From: Myxococcota bacterium
Lineage (GTDB): Bacteria > Myxococcota_A > Polyangia > HGW-17
Direction of reading: 5' to 3'
Assembly: GCA_018821305.1 (NCBI GenBank)
Contig: JAHJMN010000014.1
Span: forward strand, 37,891-101,890
DNA: 64,000 bases
The position numbers and the translations under genes are program-made. The notes beneath the pieces were generated by a model. It was not told the origin of the DNA, made no database searches, and saw only the letters and a list, made by a program, of their open reading frames with translations. The stretch's first letter is position 1, and each line of letters opens with the position of its first letter. This document shows, in pieces, positions 54,506-64,000 of this stretch.

Positions 54506-54883
54506 TCAGTTTTTCACTTCAAGAATCTTTTCCACATTCCATTTGTGCTCGAGAACTATGTTTGGCGGTCCTGAGTAGTTAATCGATGTTTTTACAGGAT
54601 TTTGTGGCATGCTCTCAGGCAACTCAATTCCAACAACCAACTTATCTTCATAAAGGCCGTAGCAACTGATATTAATCCATGCATATCCGATTCGCATTAT
54701 TTCCTCAAATCTCGCCTCGTACACGTCCGGATCCAGCAACATATCTCTTCCCACACTGAGACGCCCATTCTTATCAAACTCACCACTAATTTCTACGATG
54801 GACACATTCTGGGTTGGCGGATATATTTGCAGTTCTAAAAGATATTCCAATAATTTTTTCAGTGCTAAGTTAATTGAGTTCAT
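54506..54883 (-). CDS. Hypothetical protein
   Basis: A 125-residue soluble protein with ATG 54883 preceded by GAGG. It has an N-terminal helix (NLALKKLLEYLLELQIY), a strand-rich middle (SIVEISGEFDKNGRLSVG) and a C-terminal strand set (DKLVVGIELPESMP, NIVLEHKWNVEKILEV). No signal peptide, and no family recognised. It lies upstream of the YdeI-like gene in the same direction, 81 bp apart, so a shared transcript is possible. Confidence 0.65.
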   Translation of the reverse strand: MNSINLALKKLLEYLLELQIYPPTQNVSIVEISGEFDKNGRLSVGRDMLLDPDVYEARFEEIMRIGYAWINISCYGLYEDKLVVGIELPESMPQNPVKTSINYSGPPNIVLEHKWNVEKILEVKN

Positions 54884-54966
54884 TTCTTTGCCCTCAAACG
54901 CAATATATATTGTTCAATTTTAAAATCGTAAAAAATATTTACAATTAATTGAAATTTATTATCTAG

Positions 54967-55206
54967 ACCGCTTGCGGAGTAATACGATTGTGACTCGTTT
55001 TAAAGAAATGGTTCAGGAATGAGCCCCCTGTTTTCCTGTTCCTGCTACTGATTTCCTGTTTCCCTGAAATTTTAGACAGGAACTCAGGCAGTCAGGCAAA
55101 AAGGATCAGGATCAGGTCATAAACATTCAACATCAAAGATTAATTACAAATGGCAGGATGAAAACAAGTACTTTTCCCGTTTCGATCCTTTTATTACGCA
55201 AGCGGT
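54967..55206 (-). repeat. Family A element, full length (240 bp), inverted
   Basis: One end is ACCGCTTGCGGAGTAA (54967-54982), preceded by CTAG. The other is TTATTACGCAAGCGGT (55191-55206), followed by CTAA. The interior contains CTGCTACTGATTTCCTGTTT and TTTTCCCGTTTCGATCC, the inverses of blocks in the 28699 copy. Both termini are well preserved, making this one of the best reference copies. Confidence 0.9.
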
Positions 55207-55227
55207 CTAAATCTACTTTTTTGTACT

Positions 55228-55677
55228 GCCTCCTTTTTTCTCCTGCCGTCTTTTTTCCCATGCTGTATCTCTTGGGCCGAATCAACCAACTATTTCTTTT
55301 TCTCCCTTCCGTCCTTTTTCTCATGCTGTATCTTTTGGGCCGAATCAACCAACTATTTCTTCCAGTTCTGCCGCATTTTCCCACTTCAGCAAACTACTGG
55401 CGCCGAATCTACCAACTATTTCTTTTTCTCCCTTCCGTCCTTTTTCTCATGCTGTATCTTTTGGGCCGAATCAACCAACTATTTCTTCCAGTTCTGCCGC
55501 ATTTTCCCACTTCAGCAAACTACTGGCGCCGAATCAACCAACTATTTCTTTTTCTCCCTTCCGTCCTTTTTCTCATGCTGTATCTCTTGGGCCGGATCAA
55601 CCAACTATTTCTTTTTCTCCTGCCGCTTTTTCCCACTTCCTTCAACTTTTTGGGCCGAATCAACCAACTCCGCTTTA
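55228..55677 (+). repeat. 63-bp tandem repeat array with phased GCCGAATCAACCAAC boxes
   Basis: The box GCCGAATCAACCAAC starts at 55276, 55339, 55402, 55465, 55528, 55591 and 55654: seven boxes, each exactly 63 bp from the next, with single-base changes in two. Spacers come in two types. One contains CCCTTCCGTCCTTTTTCTCA and the other CTGCCGCATTTTCCCACTTC; they alternate in the middle of the array. The plus strand is strongly pyrimidine-rich. Frames are open through much of it because 63 is a multiple of three, but the minus-strand frame is broken by TAG in the second spacer type. I regard it as noncoding. It ends about 100 bp before the MopE-type gene. Confidence 0.9.
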
Positions 55678-55773
55678 AATCAAACAATCCAAGGGGTTTT
55701 TCAGACAATGCAAATATTGAAATTGTCTATACTTATGGTATTATTTGTCAACAGTTCTTCCGGAGACACCAAA

Positions 55774-58700
55774 ATGAAAAATTTTATACTGACCCTTTTC
55801 TTTATGAGCATATTGTTCCCGTCCATTGCCCATGCGGATGAGATTCATCCTGGCATCTATGTTATTGTTGATACAAGCGGAAGTATGCTCATGGATGTCG
55901 CAGGAACTCAAACACACGGGGATGGAAGCGTCGATCATCCATCCGAAACAGGTATGGTAAGCCGACTCTATCAGGCAAAAAATGCGCTGACTACTGTTAT
56001 AAACAGTTATGGTGATGTCCGCTGGGGTCTGGCGAGGTTTTATCAGGATTACAGCCTGCATGCCTACTGTGTTTGTTACAATCAGGCATCGGTACATTCT
56101 TCGGAAACCGGAGCTGTGTGTCACTCCACAACCTATGCCTTCAATCATGACCTTACCGGTTCAAACGACAAAGTCTGCATAAATTACGACGGTTATAATA
56201 CTTGTGACGGTGGTGAAGTTCTCGTTCCTCTTGGAGGAAGTCTCGATAACATTCTTTCCTGGGTTAATCACACTGAAATTAACCCACCATCAGGCTCAAA
56301 TCCCCCCTATACTTCAGATCCGGAACTTCGTGGAGTTGGCGGGACCCCTCTTGCAGGCTCCCTTACGGATGTACAAACCCAACTCAGTCTTGATATTGCA
56401 GCGGATCCTCTTCGAGGTTGTCGCCCCTACAGTGTTATTCTTCTTACGGACGGTGAAGAAAGTTGCTCTGGAGATCCCGTAACTGCTGCTTACAATCTGA
56501 GAAGTACACTTAATAATTCCGAGCCGTGTACTCAGGATTCCCAGTGTGATTCAAACTCCTGTGATACTGCAGCGGGATTTTGCCAGTATGATGTCAAGGT
56601 TTATGTAATTGCTTTTGCAACAGCCAAGGGCCCTGCTGATGCCATTGCCTATGCCGGTGGAACCCACGAAGCAATTGCTGCTTCAAATGAAGACGAAATC
56701 GTAACGGCCATGGCTTCAATTATTGCTGAATCTATCAAAACGGAAAAGTGCGACGGCCTTGATAACGACTGTGACGGTGATGTGGATGAGGATTTTCCCG
56801 TTGGTGACTCCTGCGATAACGGCCTTTTAGGCGAGTGTTTCCGTGCTGGCAGTTACGTGTGCAGTGTGGATCAAACCGGCGTAGAATGCGATGCACCTGT
56901 TATTTCTCCTGCTGCTGAAACATGTAACGGTCTTGATGACGACTGCAATGGCCTTATTGATGATGTGACCGGCGGCTGTCCCGATCCCGGGCCTGAAATG
57001 TGCAATAATAACGACGATGACCTTGACGGAAGCATTCTGGACGATGGAGCAGATGATCCCGGTGTTGGTCTTACTTGTGGAACAAACCAGGGAGTATGCA
57101 CTCAGGGAATTACAAAATGCATCAGTGGCTCCATTACCTGCTGTATAAATGACGGAAATCCAAATTCATGTACACCTGTTACCCTTCCAGGAACGGAAAC
57201 CTGCAATAATCTGGACGACGACTGCGATGGCACAACTGATGAAGGACTTCTTCAGGCCTGTTATCCCGGTGGATACACTGGTTGTACTAACTCCGGGAGC
57301 TGGATTTGCAACGGAATCTGTAAGACGGGTATTTCTGTATGCTCAACTGGTTCATGGGGTTCATGCTCCGGAGCTGTTACTCCTCAAACGGAAATTTGTG
57401 ACAACGTCGATAACGATTGTGATGGATTGACAGACGAGGGCCTAGGTTCAACAACTTGCGGCCTTGGAATATGCCATCACACTGTTCAAAACTGCATATC
57501 CGGTGTTCCCCAAACCTGCGATCCATTTGCAGGTGCTGGCCCTGAATCCTGCAACAATCTGGACGACGATTGTGACGGGCAAATTGATGAAGGGCTGACC
57601 CAGGCTTGTTATGAAGGCCCGGGCGCCACCCGAATGATTGGTGTCTGCCGTGATGGCGTTAATATCTGCAGTGCCGGTGTGTGGAGTACTACCTGCTCGG
57701 GGCAGATCCTTCCGGGAACAGAAACTTGCAACAATCTGGATGACGACTGTGACGGGCAAATTGATGAAGGGCTGACCCAGTCATGTTATTCAGGTCCGTC
57801 AGGTACCGCTGGAAACGGAGTTTGCATTACCGGAACCCAGACCTGCAGTGCTGGAAACTGGGGCAGTTGCGCAGGAGAAGTCACACCTTCCCCTGAGGTC
57901 TGCAATAATGCTGATGATGACTGTAACGGGCTTGTAGATGATATGGGGTCAATAAGCTGCGGTCTTGGAATATGTGCTAAAACCGTTCCTTATTGTATTT
58001 CCGGTACACTTCAAACCTGCGATCCTTTCGCAGAAGCAGTTACCGAAACTTGTAACGGGCAGGATGACGACTGTGACGGGCAAATCGACGGCATAAGTCA
58101 GGCCTGTTATGCCGGTACAGATGGGTGCACCTGGAATGCCGGAACCGGAAGTTATGATTGCGATGGCGTTTGCAGTCCAGGAGTTCAGGTTTGTCCTGTT
58201 GGTGGCAGCGGAATCTGGGGTAATTGCGAAGGAAGCATCACTCCAACAAATGAGCTTTGCGACGGCTATGACAACGATTGTGATGGTCTTGTGGATGAAG
58301 ATCTTGAAGAATACTGTTATCCTCCCGGAAGCGGAGTTGAAACAGGATGTATCGAACAAGGAGACGGAACGTGGATATGTGAAGGTCTTTGTTCAGTTGG
58401 TGTCCGGCAATGCTCTGGAGCTGCCTGGACGACCTGTCAGGGCGTAGTGACACCGGTTTCCGAAATCTGCGATGGTGAAGATAACGATTGCGACGGTCAA
58501 ATTGATGAAGACATTCCGGGAATGGGCCAACCTTGTGGTGGAGTGGGTGTCTGCGCTCCGGGAACCCGGCAGTGTATTAATGGCGTCGTGGTTTGCGATG
58601 GTGGTGGTGATCCGCAGCCCGGACGCTGTGATGGCCTTGACAACAATTGCAACGGCCTCGTAGATGAACCTGATGAAATTGCAGAAGATCCTGACGTAGG

Positions 58701-61700
58701 TGCTCCCTGCGGTGATGGTGAAGGTGTATGTGAGCCCGGTCAGTATGAATGCATCGACGGAAATTTAATATGCGTAGGCGCTGTTGAACCAACTTCGGAA
58801 ATTTGCAACGGTATTGATGATGACTGCAATGGAAATATTGATGAAGGCGATATCTGCCCGGTTAATGAAATCTGCTACAACGCCGACTGCAGGCATCTTT
58901 GCAATCCCGAGGACGAACATCCGTGTGCCGCTGGATACAGTTGCATTGAAGTGACCATAGGTGAAGGAACCGAAAACCTGTGTTATCCACAACTTGCTCC
59001 TTGCAACGGTGTATATTGTGCTTCCGATGAGGTTTGTCGTGATGATGAGTGCGTCAACCCTTGTGAACCGGATCCCTGTGAAAATTGGGAAATGTGCGTG
59101 GTAAACAGATATGCCGGTCAGGTAGGACATGAAAACGAGCCCGAATATCGCTGTACAGACATTAGTTGTTCCGCTGCCGGGCGCAGTTGCCCAACGGGTG
59201 AGTTCTGCATCGACCATGAATGCATTTCTGATCCCTGTCGCAACGATCCCTGTACTTATAGGGAAGAATACTGCATTAGAACCGGTTGCGATTCTGCGGA
59301 AACCTGCACCTTTGAGTGTGCAAAAATCCCGTTCTGTAACGCAAACGAACGCTGGAATCCGGAAACCCAAACCTGTATTACAGATCTCTGCTTTGAAGTT
59401 AACTGTAATGCTCCAGATGTTTGCTCCGAAGGAAATTGTGTAGAGGATCCCTGCCTGTCCGTGAACTGTTCCTGGCCAGATATATGCTCAGGTGGTTCAT
59501 GCATGACAAATCCATGTAATGATGTGAAATGCCCGCATTACGCTAATTGCGTGGTAGATCCTTACACCGCACTTGGTTACTGCACTCCAAACGACGGTGT
59601 CTGGAATCCGCCTCTTCCGGGGGATACAATGACCTCCACTGGTAATGGTTTGTTCGGATGCTCTTCTTCTGGCAGTTCCGGTAATTCCCGTATGCCGCTA
59701 TCTGTGATATTTATTGTTGGGTTTATGTTCATGTTCCGATTCCGCCTCAAACTGCGAAAAATTCCGGTAATACTGCCGGTAATTATTTTGCCCTTTCTTT
59801 TAACGGCCTGTGACTTTGAAAAGTTTCAACTTAATACCGAAGGTAACCTCAATATTCCGGATGTAATTGAACCGGATGCCGACATAATTGAGGACGCCGA
59901 TGTTGTAGAGTGCATCCCGACGGAAGAAATCTGCGATGGTCTTGATAATGACTGCAATGACATCATTGATGATTACTGGGCGCCAATTTCTGAAGGTGGT
60001 CTTGGACATTTTTCCGATGATATCTTCAACTGCGGATTCTGCGGCAATATTTGCGCATTCAACCATGCTCAAGCCCAGTGCGTCGAAGGCCAATGCGTCA
60101 TGGGACCCTGCAATACAAACTGGTATAATTTCGACGAAAATGAAGAAAACGGATGTGAAGCAAGTTGCGTTATTTCTTCCGGTGGTCAGGAAATCTGTGA
60201 CGGTGTGGATAATGACTGCAACGGCATTGTCGATGATTACTGGACTGATATTTCTGAAGGTGGAGAAGGACATTTTTCCGATGATCCGAACAACTGCGGT
60301 AGTTGCGGACGTGTTTGTGCGTTTCCAAATGGCGAAGGTGGATGCGTTGATGGACAGTGTGTTCTTTCCGGCTGTACCGCAGGTTATGAGGATGCAGACG
60401 GAGTTCCCAACAATGGTTGTGAATGCATTATAACCGGTGCTGATGATTCCACATGTGATGGTGTCGACAATGACTGCAATGGGCAGATTGATGAGGATTT
60501 CACTCAGAATTTCTGCTACACAGGTCCCGGATGTACTCCAAACGGCGATGGTACATTTTCCTGTACTGGTCAATGCTCTCCGGGTCTTACCACTTGCTCA
60601 GGAGGTCAGGAATTCTGTATCGGGCAGACAGGACCTGGTTTTGAAGCCTGCGATGGTGTTGATAACAACTGTAACGGCCAGATCGATGAAGGATATGATA
60701 AACAAAACGATGCTTCGAACTGTGGAAGTTGCGGTAATGTATGTAACCTTTCGAATGCGCTTTCTGTGTGCTCGGGAGGAAATTGCGCCATAAGCGCCTG
60801 CCTGCCTGGATTCCACAATAACGACGGAAATGTTCTAAATGGATGTGAATACCCCTGTACGGTTTCAAACGGAGGTGTCGAACGTTGTGACGACGGATTT
60901 GACAACGATTGTGACGGTCAGGTCGACGAATACAACAGCGCCACCGACGTAAATAACTGCGGCTCTTGCGGGTATTCCTGCAGTGCCAATGCTCCACCGC
61001 ATATGACAGTCACAGGCTGCTCGGCTGGCATTTGTCAGTACACATGTGCATCTAATTATCACGATTTTACGACTTCTCCCGGCTGTGAAACCTACTGTGT
61101 TCCATCAGGAGTAGAAGTTTGTGATAATCAGGACAACAACTGCGATGGTCAAGTTGACGAAGGTTTCAATAAAAATACCGATGTAAATAACTGCGGTTCT
61201 TGCGGAAACGTATGTTCTGCCTCTGCACCGCTTCACATGGTCGTTACCGGTTGCTCAAGCGGCAATTGTCAATTTGCCTGCGCAACTAACTGGCACAATC
61301 TTGACGGGATCCTAACAAACGGATGCGAATACAATTGCACTTTCAGCGGTGCTGAAACATGCAACGGAGCCGATGACGACTGTGACGGCCTCGTTGATGA
61401 GGATTCCTCCGGAGCACCACTCTCTCAAAATTGTTACAGTGGCCCCGGTGGTACAGCAGGTGTTGGTGCCTGTAAAGCCGGAACTCAGGTTTGTACGTCC
61501 GGAGCATGGGGAAGCTGCACGGGTGAAGTGCTTCCGACAACGGAAATCTGCGATTCCATTGACAACAACTGCAGTGGATCGAACAATGAGACATTCAATC
61601 TGAATACCGATATCCTTAATTGCGGAAGTTGCAATAACAGTTGTTTTGCTTCGGTACCGGATAATGCATCTGTTGCCGGTTGCAGCAGCGGTCAATGTGT

Positions 61701-63768
61701 TTATGCCTGCGCCAGTGGATACCATGACATTGATGGATCTCTTAACCAGTCAACAGATACAAACGGCTGCGAATATCCCTGCATTGCTACTTTAAGTGCC
61801 GGAAACGAAGAATGTAACGGACTTGATGACGACTGTGATGGACAGATAGATGAAGTTTCCGATCTGCAGCCACCTCCAACTGGTTACTGTAAAACCGGTG
61901 GTGGATGCGGAACAACAGTCAATTCCGCGTGTCAGATATTCGGAACCGAGAAAAAATGGGTATGTCAGTATCCTTCCCATGTTGAACTTGTTCCCGGAAG
62001 TCCCAATCAGGTTGCATATCGGGAATCTCTCTGTGATGGACTTGATAACGATTGCGACGGTTCTTCGGATGAAGATTTTCTACCGATAAAAGGCACTGCC
62101 TGTGAAGATGAAGATTTCGGTCTTTGTAAAGGAACGGGAACAGTTGGATGTAAATCAGATCAAACTGGTACCGAATGTGTTATTGATCCCATGACAAAGG
62201 GCACACCTCAAACTGAGGCCTGTGACGGTATCGACAACGACTGTGATGGTCTTGTGGATGAAACCATATGGAATCCCGGAACACATCCCAATTATGTTTC
62301 AGATAGCATTTCAACCGTTAGCATGGGCTCTTACAACGTATATGTTTATCGTTATGAGGCTTCCCGTCCGTCTTCGACGAGCTCTTCTGCAGGATCTGGC
62401 ACATCTGTGCGTTCATGCTCGAAATCGAACGTCGTACCCTGGTCAAAAGTCACCTATGCTCAGGCTCAAGCAGCCTGTGCAAAAGCTGGAATGCGCCTGT
62501 GTACTGGAGATGAGTGGCAAAGATCCTGTAATAACGGAACTTCAAACAGTTATCCTTACGGGGCAACTTATAACGGAACAACTTGTAACGGTGAAGATTA
62601 CGGGGCTGCAACAACCACTCGAACCGGACAACTTACAGGATGCCGGAATACCACTTTAAATACATACGATATGAGTGGAAACCTGAAAGAATGGACAATG
62701 CACTGGCGCGGACACACGGCGGATGCTGAGGATATCTACACTGTGCGTGGCGGAAGTTTCTACGAGCAGGCGCTGGGTCTTTCATGCACTTTCAGTTCTT
62801 CGTCATATGCCGAAAATTCATTTACGGACAACATCGGATTCCGCTGTTGTACAACCTGTGGTAACGGCTCTGTGGAACCGGATGAAGATTGTGATGACGG
62901 TAACCGGATAAACGGGGACGGTTGTGACTACATGTGTGCATCTGAAATCGGTCAGACTTGCGGCAATGGAATTATAGAAGGCTCCGAAGATTGCGATGAC
63001 GGTAACCGCGTATCCGGGGATGGTTGCAGCGCATCCTGTATTTATGACGCCTATATTCCCGTGTGTGGAGACTCAATTGTTGATACAGGTGAGCAATGTG
63101 ATGACGGCAATACTACTGATGGTGACGGTTGCAGTTCCGAATGTCAGTTTGAAGCCCTTAATTGTGGCGGTCAGGTTGATGAGTACGGATATGAGATGTG
63201 TTCCGAAACTGTAGCCTACACAACATTTACCGGAACCCTGCTGGGATATGCCGATGACTCTTCATACACTCTTGCTCTAGGATTTAATTTCCCATTCTAC
63301 GGAACAAACTACTCAAACATTAACATTTCAACAAACGGAACCATCGTTCCCTATAACGGCACATCTCCCGGCTTTACTACATACAGTAACGAATTTTTGC
63401 CCACTACATTGCGGGCCACTTTAATTGCTCCATGGTGGGATGATCTCGTGAGTGTCTCCGGTGGTGGAGTTTATTATCAGGCCGGAGGAAGCGCCCCCAA
63501 CCGTTTCATGCGAATTAAATGGCTGACCCAGATTTACTCTGGTGGTACTAATACTATTGAGTTCCAGACGGTTATCCACGAAAACGGCAATATCGTTTTC
63601 TCTTATCGCGATGTAAGTGTAGGAAACACAGGTCTTGATTATGGAGCCAGCGCCACTGCCGGTATTCAGGGTTCCAGCACTTCCGCCGATGGGTACTATT
63701 TAATTTCGATGTACCGTGCTATTCCGCCCCTTTCGAATAATCTATCCGTAACTTTCTACTATCCATAA
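55774..63768 (+). CDS. Giant VWA/MopE-repeat surface protein, apparent in-frame fusion of two proteins
   Basis: The start is ATG 55774 (GGAG nine bases before), giving the signal [19 protein letters not shown]; an upstream ATG at 55708 lacks a site. The 2664 residues run: VWA with VDTSGSM (D33), thirteen MopE-type motifs such as [14 protein letters not shown], then a Cys-rich region. A MYXO-CTERM-like tail follows ([11 protein letters not shown] from C1296, a hydrophobic stretch, FRFRLKLRK). Immediately after come a lipoprotein-type core and lipobox ([10 protein letters not shown]1346) and an acidic spacer. Next are eleven more motifs, an FGE/SUMF1-type domain at ~2165-2365 ([33 protein letters not shown]), three Myxococcus-type Cys repeats ([12 protein letters not shown]) and a nidogen-like C-terminus. 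It is probably exported and surface-attached. Confidence 0.9.
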   Translation: MKNFILTLFFMSILFPSIAHADEIHPGIYVIVDTSGSMLMDVAGTQTHGDGSVDHPSETGMVSRLYQAKNALTTVINSYGDVRWGLARFYQDYSLHAYCVCYNQASVHSSETGAVCHSTTYAFNHDLTGSNDKVCINYDGYNTCDGGEVLVPLGGSLDNILSWVNHTEINPPSGSNPPYTSDPELRGVGGTPLAGSLTDVQTQLSLDIAADPLRGCRPYSVILLTDGEESCSGDPVTAAYNLRSTLNNSEPCTQDSQCDSNSCDTAAGFCQYDVKVYVIAFATAKGPADAIAYAGGTHEAIAASNEDEIVTAMASIIAESIKTEKCDGLDNDCDGDVDEDFPVGDSCDNGLLGECFRAGSYVCSVDQTGVECDAPVISPAAETCNGLDDDCNGLIDDVTGGCPDPGPEMCNNNDDDLDGSILDDGADDPGVGLTCGTNQGVCTQGITKCISGSITCCINDGNPNSCTPVTLPGTETCNNLDDDCDGTTDEGLLQACYPGGYTGCTNSGSWICNGICKTGISVCSTGSWGSCSGAVTPQTEICDNVDNDCDGLTDEGLGSTTCGLGICHHTVQNCISGVPQTCDPFAGAGPESCNNLDDDCDGQIDEGLTQACYEGPGATRMIGVCRDGVNICSAGVWSTTCSGQILPGTETCNNLDDDCDGQIDEGLTQSCYSGPSGTAGNGVCITGTQTCSAGNWGSCAGEVTPSPEVCNNADDDCNGLVDDMGSISCGLGICAKTVPYCISGTLQTCDPFAEAVTETCNGQDDDCDGQIDGISQACYAGTDGCTWNAGTGSYDCDGVCSPGVQVCPVGGSGIWGNCEGSITPTNELCDGYDNDCDGLVDEDLEEYCYPPGSGVETGCIEQGDGTWICEGLCSVGVRQCSGAAWTTCQGVVTPVSEICDGEDNDCDGQIDEDIPGMGQPCGGVGVCAPGTRQCINGVVVCDGGGDPQPGRCDGLDNNCNGLVDEPDEIAEDPDVGAPCGDGEGVCEPGQYECIDGNLICVGAVEPTSEICNGIDDDCNGNIDEGDICPVNEICYNADCRHLCNPEDEHPCAAGYSCIEVTIGEGTENLCYPQLAPCNGVYCASDEVCRDDECVNPCEPDPCENWEMCVVNRYAGQVGHENEPEYRCTDISCSAAGRSCPTGEFCIDHECISDPCRNDPCTYREEYCIRTGCDSAETCTFECAKIPFCNANERWNPETQTCITDLCFEVNCNAPDVCSEGNCVEDPCLSVNCSWPDICSGGSCMTNPCNDVKCPHYANCVVDPYTALGYCTPNDGVWNPPLPGDTMTSTGNGLFGCSSSGSSGNSRMPLSVIFIVGFMFMFRFRLKLRKIPVILPVIILPFLLTACDFEKFQLNTEGNLNIPDVIEPDADIIEDADVVECIPTEEICDGLDNDCNDIIDDYWAPISEGGLGHFSDDIFNCGFCGNICAFNHAQAQCVEGQCVMGPCNTNWYNFDENEENGCEASCVISSGGQEICDGVDNDCNGIVDDYWTDISEGGEGHFSDDPNNCGSCGRVCAFPNGEGGCVDGQCVLSGCTAGYEDADGVPNNGCECIITGADDSTCDGVDNDCNGQIDEDFTQNFCYTGPGCTPNGDGTFSCTGQCSPGLTTCSGGQEFCIGQTGPGFEACDGVDNNCNGQIDEGYDKQNDASNCGSCGNVCNLSNALSVCSGGNCAISACLPGFHNNDGNVLNGCEYPCTVSNGGVERCDDGFDNDCDGQVDEYNSATDVNNCGSCGYSCSANAPPHMTVTGCSAGICQYTCASNYHDFTTSPGCETYCVPSGVEVCDNQDNNCDGQVDEGFNKNTDVNNCGSCGNVCSASAPLHMVVTGCSSGNCQFACATNWHNLDGILTNGCEYNCTFSGAETCNGADDDCDGLVDEDSSGAPLSQNCYSGPGGTAGVGACKAGTQVCTSGAWGSCTGEVLPTTEICDSIDNNCSGSNNETFNLNTDILNCGSCNNSCFASVPDNASVAGCSSGQCVYACASGYHDIDGSLNQSTDTNGCEYPCIATLSAGNEECNGLDDDCDGQIDEVSDLQPPPTGYCKTGGGCGTTVNSACQIFGTEKKWVCQYPSHVELVPGSPNQVAYRESLCDGLDNDCDGSSDEDFLPIKGTACEDEDFGLCKGTGTVGCKSDQTGTECVIDPMTKGTPQTEACDGIDNDCDGLVDETIWNPGTHPNYVSDSISTVSMGSYNVYVYRYEASRPSSTSSSAGSGTSVRSCSKSNVVPWSKVTYAQAQAACAKAGMRLCTGDEWQRSCNNGTSNSYPYGATYNGTTCNGEDYGAATTTRTGQLTGCRNTTLNTYDMSGNLKEWTMHWRGHTADAEDIYTVRGGSFYEQALGLSCTFSSSSYAENSFTDNIGFRCCTTCGNGSVEPDEDCDDGNRINGDGCDYMCASEIGQTCGNGIIEGSEDCDDGNRVSGDGCSASCIYDAYIPVCGDSIVDTGEQCDDGNTTDGDGCSSECQFEALNCGGQVDEYGYEMCSETVAYTTFTGTLLGYADDSSYTLALGFNFPFYGTNYSNINISTNGTIVPYNGTSPGFTTYSNEFLPTTLRATLIAPWWDDLVSVSGGGVYYQAGGSAPNRFMRIKWLTQIYSGGTNTIEFQTVIHENGNIVFSYRDVSVGNTGLDYGASATAGIQGSSTSADGYYLISMYRAIPPLSNNLSVTFYYP
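59725..59811 (+). other. Internal junction: sorting tail followed by lipoprotein signal
   Basis: Two in-frame ATGs (59725 and 59731) open a perfect type II signal: basic FRFRLKLRK, hydrophobic [14 protein letters not shown] and lipobox LTAC. The same basic run is also the end of a MYXO-CTERM-like tail for the preceding half. An A5 run (59757-59761) sits between; loss of one A would bring TAA at 59768-59770 into frame and end the first half there. This could be a real fusion, an overlapping gene pair, or an indel. Confidence 0.6.
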
Positions 63769-64000
63769 TCTTCTGACTTAGACCAATGCTGATCGGTTAG
63801 TGAACTTCCGAGTGAATTAGTCAATAAATACAATCTTGTATAATAATTACAGGCAGACAGAATTCAGGAAAACAGGGGTCAGGAGCAGGGCGTTTACTTT
63901 GAAGGTGAGTGTTTTTGTGGCATAAAGACCGCTTTCGTAAGCGGTCAAGATCGATTTCAATTCAGTATTTGCATATACACCTTCAGGAACAAGACCCTGT
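63769..64000. repeat. Family A-related remnants at the right edge
   Basis: CAGGAAAACAGGGGTCAGGA and GCAGGGCGTTTACTTTGAAG resemble the inverted core near 63860-63905. A perfect hairpin, GACCGCTT TCGT AAGCGGTC, lies near 63927-63946 and may be two abutting terminal repeats. The sequence then enters another core (TTCAGGAACAAGACCCTGT) that leaves the window. No gene is visible. Confidence 0.65.

Noticed and set aside
55228..55677. CRISPR array
   Set aside because: The boxes are only 15 bp and spacers are two recurring types rather than unique sequences. No cas genes are in the window.
55158..55841. Long plus-strand frame through the 63-bp array, rich in Leu/Phe/Ser
   Set aside because: The frame follows from a repeat length divisible by three and pyrimidine-rich DNA. 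It overlaps the start of the MopE gene, lacks a ribosome-binding site, and the opposite frame is equally repetitive but broken by TAG.
59800..60573. Long minus-strand frame opposite the MopE gene
   Set aside because: The regular GAT/GAC/TGC codons of the MopE motifs give open antisense frames rich in Ile/Thr/Val; no start signal or family.
1..64000. Prophage, insertion sequence, tRNA or rRNA
   Set aside because: No integrase, transposase, phage structural gene or recognisable RNA gene could be seen. The short elements carry no protein of their own.

Overview
The window is a bacterial chromosome segment with moderately low GC by eye. It lacks any rRNA or tRNA gene, prophage, transposase or CRISPR array that I can recognise. 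The gene content resembles the myxobacterial/deltaproteobacterial assemblage. It has many lipoproteins with Asn/Thr-rich spacers, MopE-type Cys/Asp repeat proteins, a MYXO-CTERM-like tail, Myxococcus-type Cys-rich repeats, VWA lipoproteins and FIST/PAS/GAF histidine kinases. A low-GC member of Myxococcota or a neighbouring phylum is an inference from this content, not a demonstrated placement.

Layout. 1-2441 (minus): a FIST sensor gene overlapping a GAF-PAS histidine kinase that runs off the left edge. 2704-5836 (plus): proS, an unknown membrane-anchored protein and deoC, translationally coupled. 6035-15563 (plus): an unknown anchored protein, a polytopic histidine kinase, then an FG-GAP/UnbV lipoprotein, a metzincin-like lipoprotein protease, another lipoprotein and a STAS/SEC14-like protein. 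21659-15870 (minus): an envelope cluster of two zinc-ribbon DUF4178 proteins, a 57-residue membrane peptide, a DUF350 protein, a HEAT-repeat lipoprotein and a second lipoprotein. 26086-22267 (minus): two tandem paralogous VWA lipoproteins. 26290-30771: a small internally duplicated protein, AMP nucleosidase, a small lipoprotein and recQ. 31398-37661: a PAS protein, a DUF4388-like protein, then fmt-rsmB-rpe-outer-membrane-protein, a cupin and a second envelope protein. 46191-37851 (minus): a K+ channel/TrkA protein, glmM, pdxJ and nnr in one run, then a GH35-like lipoprotein. 46468-54120 (plus): an alpha-2-macroglobulin lipoprotein, a double-LCCL lipoprotein and a small anchored lipoprotein. 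54179-54883 (minus): a YdeI/OmdA-like protein and an unknown. 55774-63768: a giant MopE-type surface protein that looks like two proteins joined in frame.

Most intergenic space is filled by two families of short interspersed elements that, as far as I know, are not a named family. Family A is about 240-275 bp, with terminal inverted repeats of the type ACCGCTTSCKGARTAA, a core packed with CCTG/CAGG, frequent CTAG flanks, a tandem dimer and an internally deleted copy. Family B is shorter, with termini such as AGTTACTGTC/GACAGTAACT, and forms composites at two loci in opposite orientations. Both behave like MITEs: they have ends but no transposase, and they often begin at the stop codon of the upstream gene. 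Just upstream of the giant MopE gene lies a separate array of seven boxes spaced exactly 63 bp apart.

The strongest candidates for undescribed biology are the two element families, the 63-bp phased array, the DUF350/DUF4178/HEAT-lipoprotein cluster, and the MopE fusion, in which a sorting tail and a lipoprotein signal peptide sit in the middle of one reading frame.
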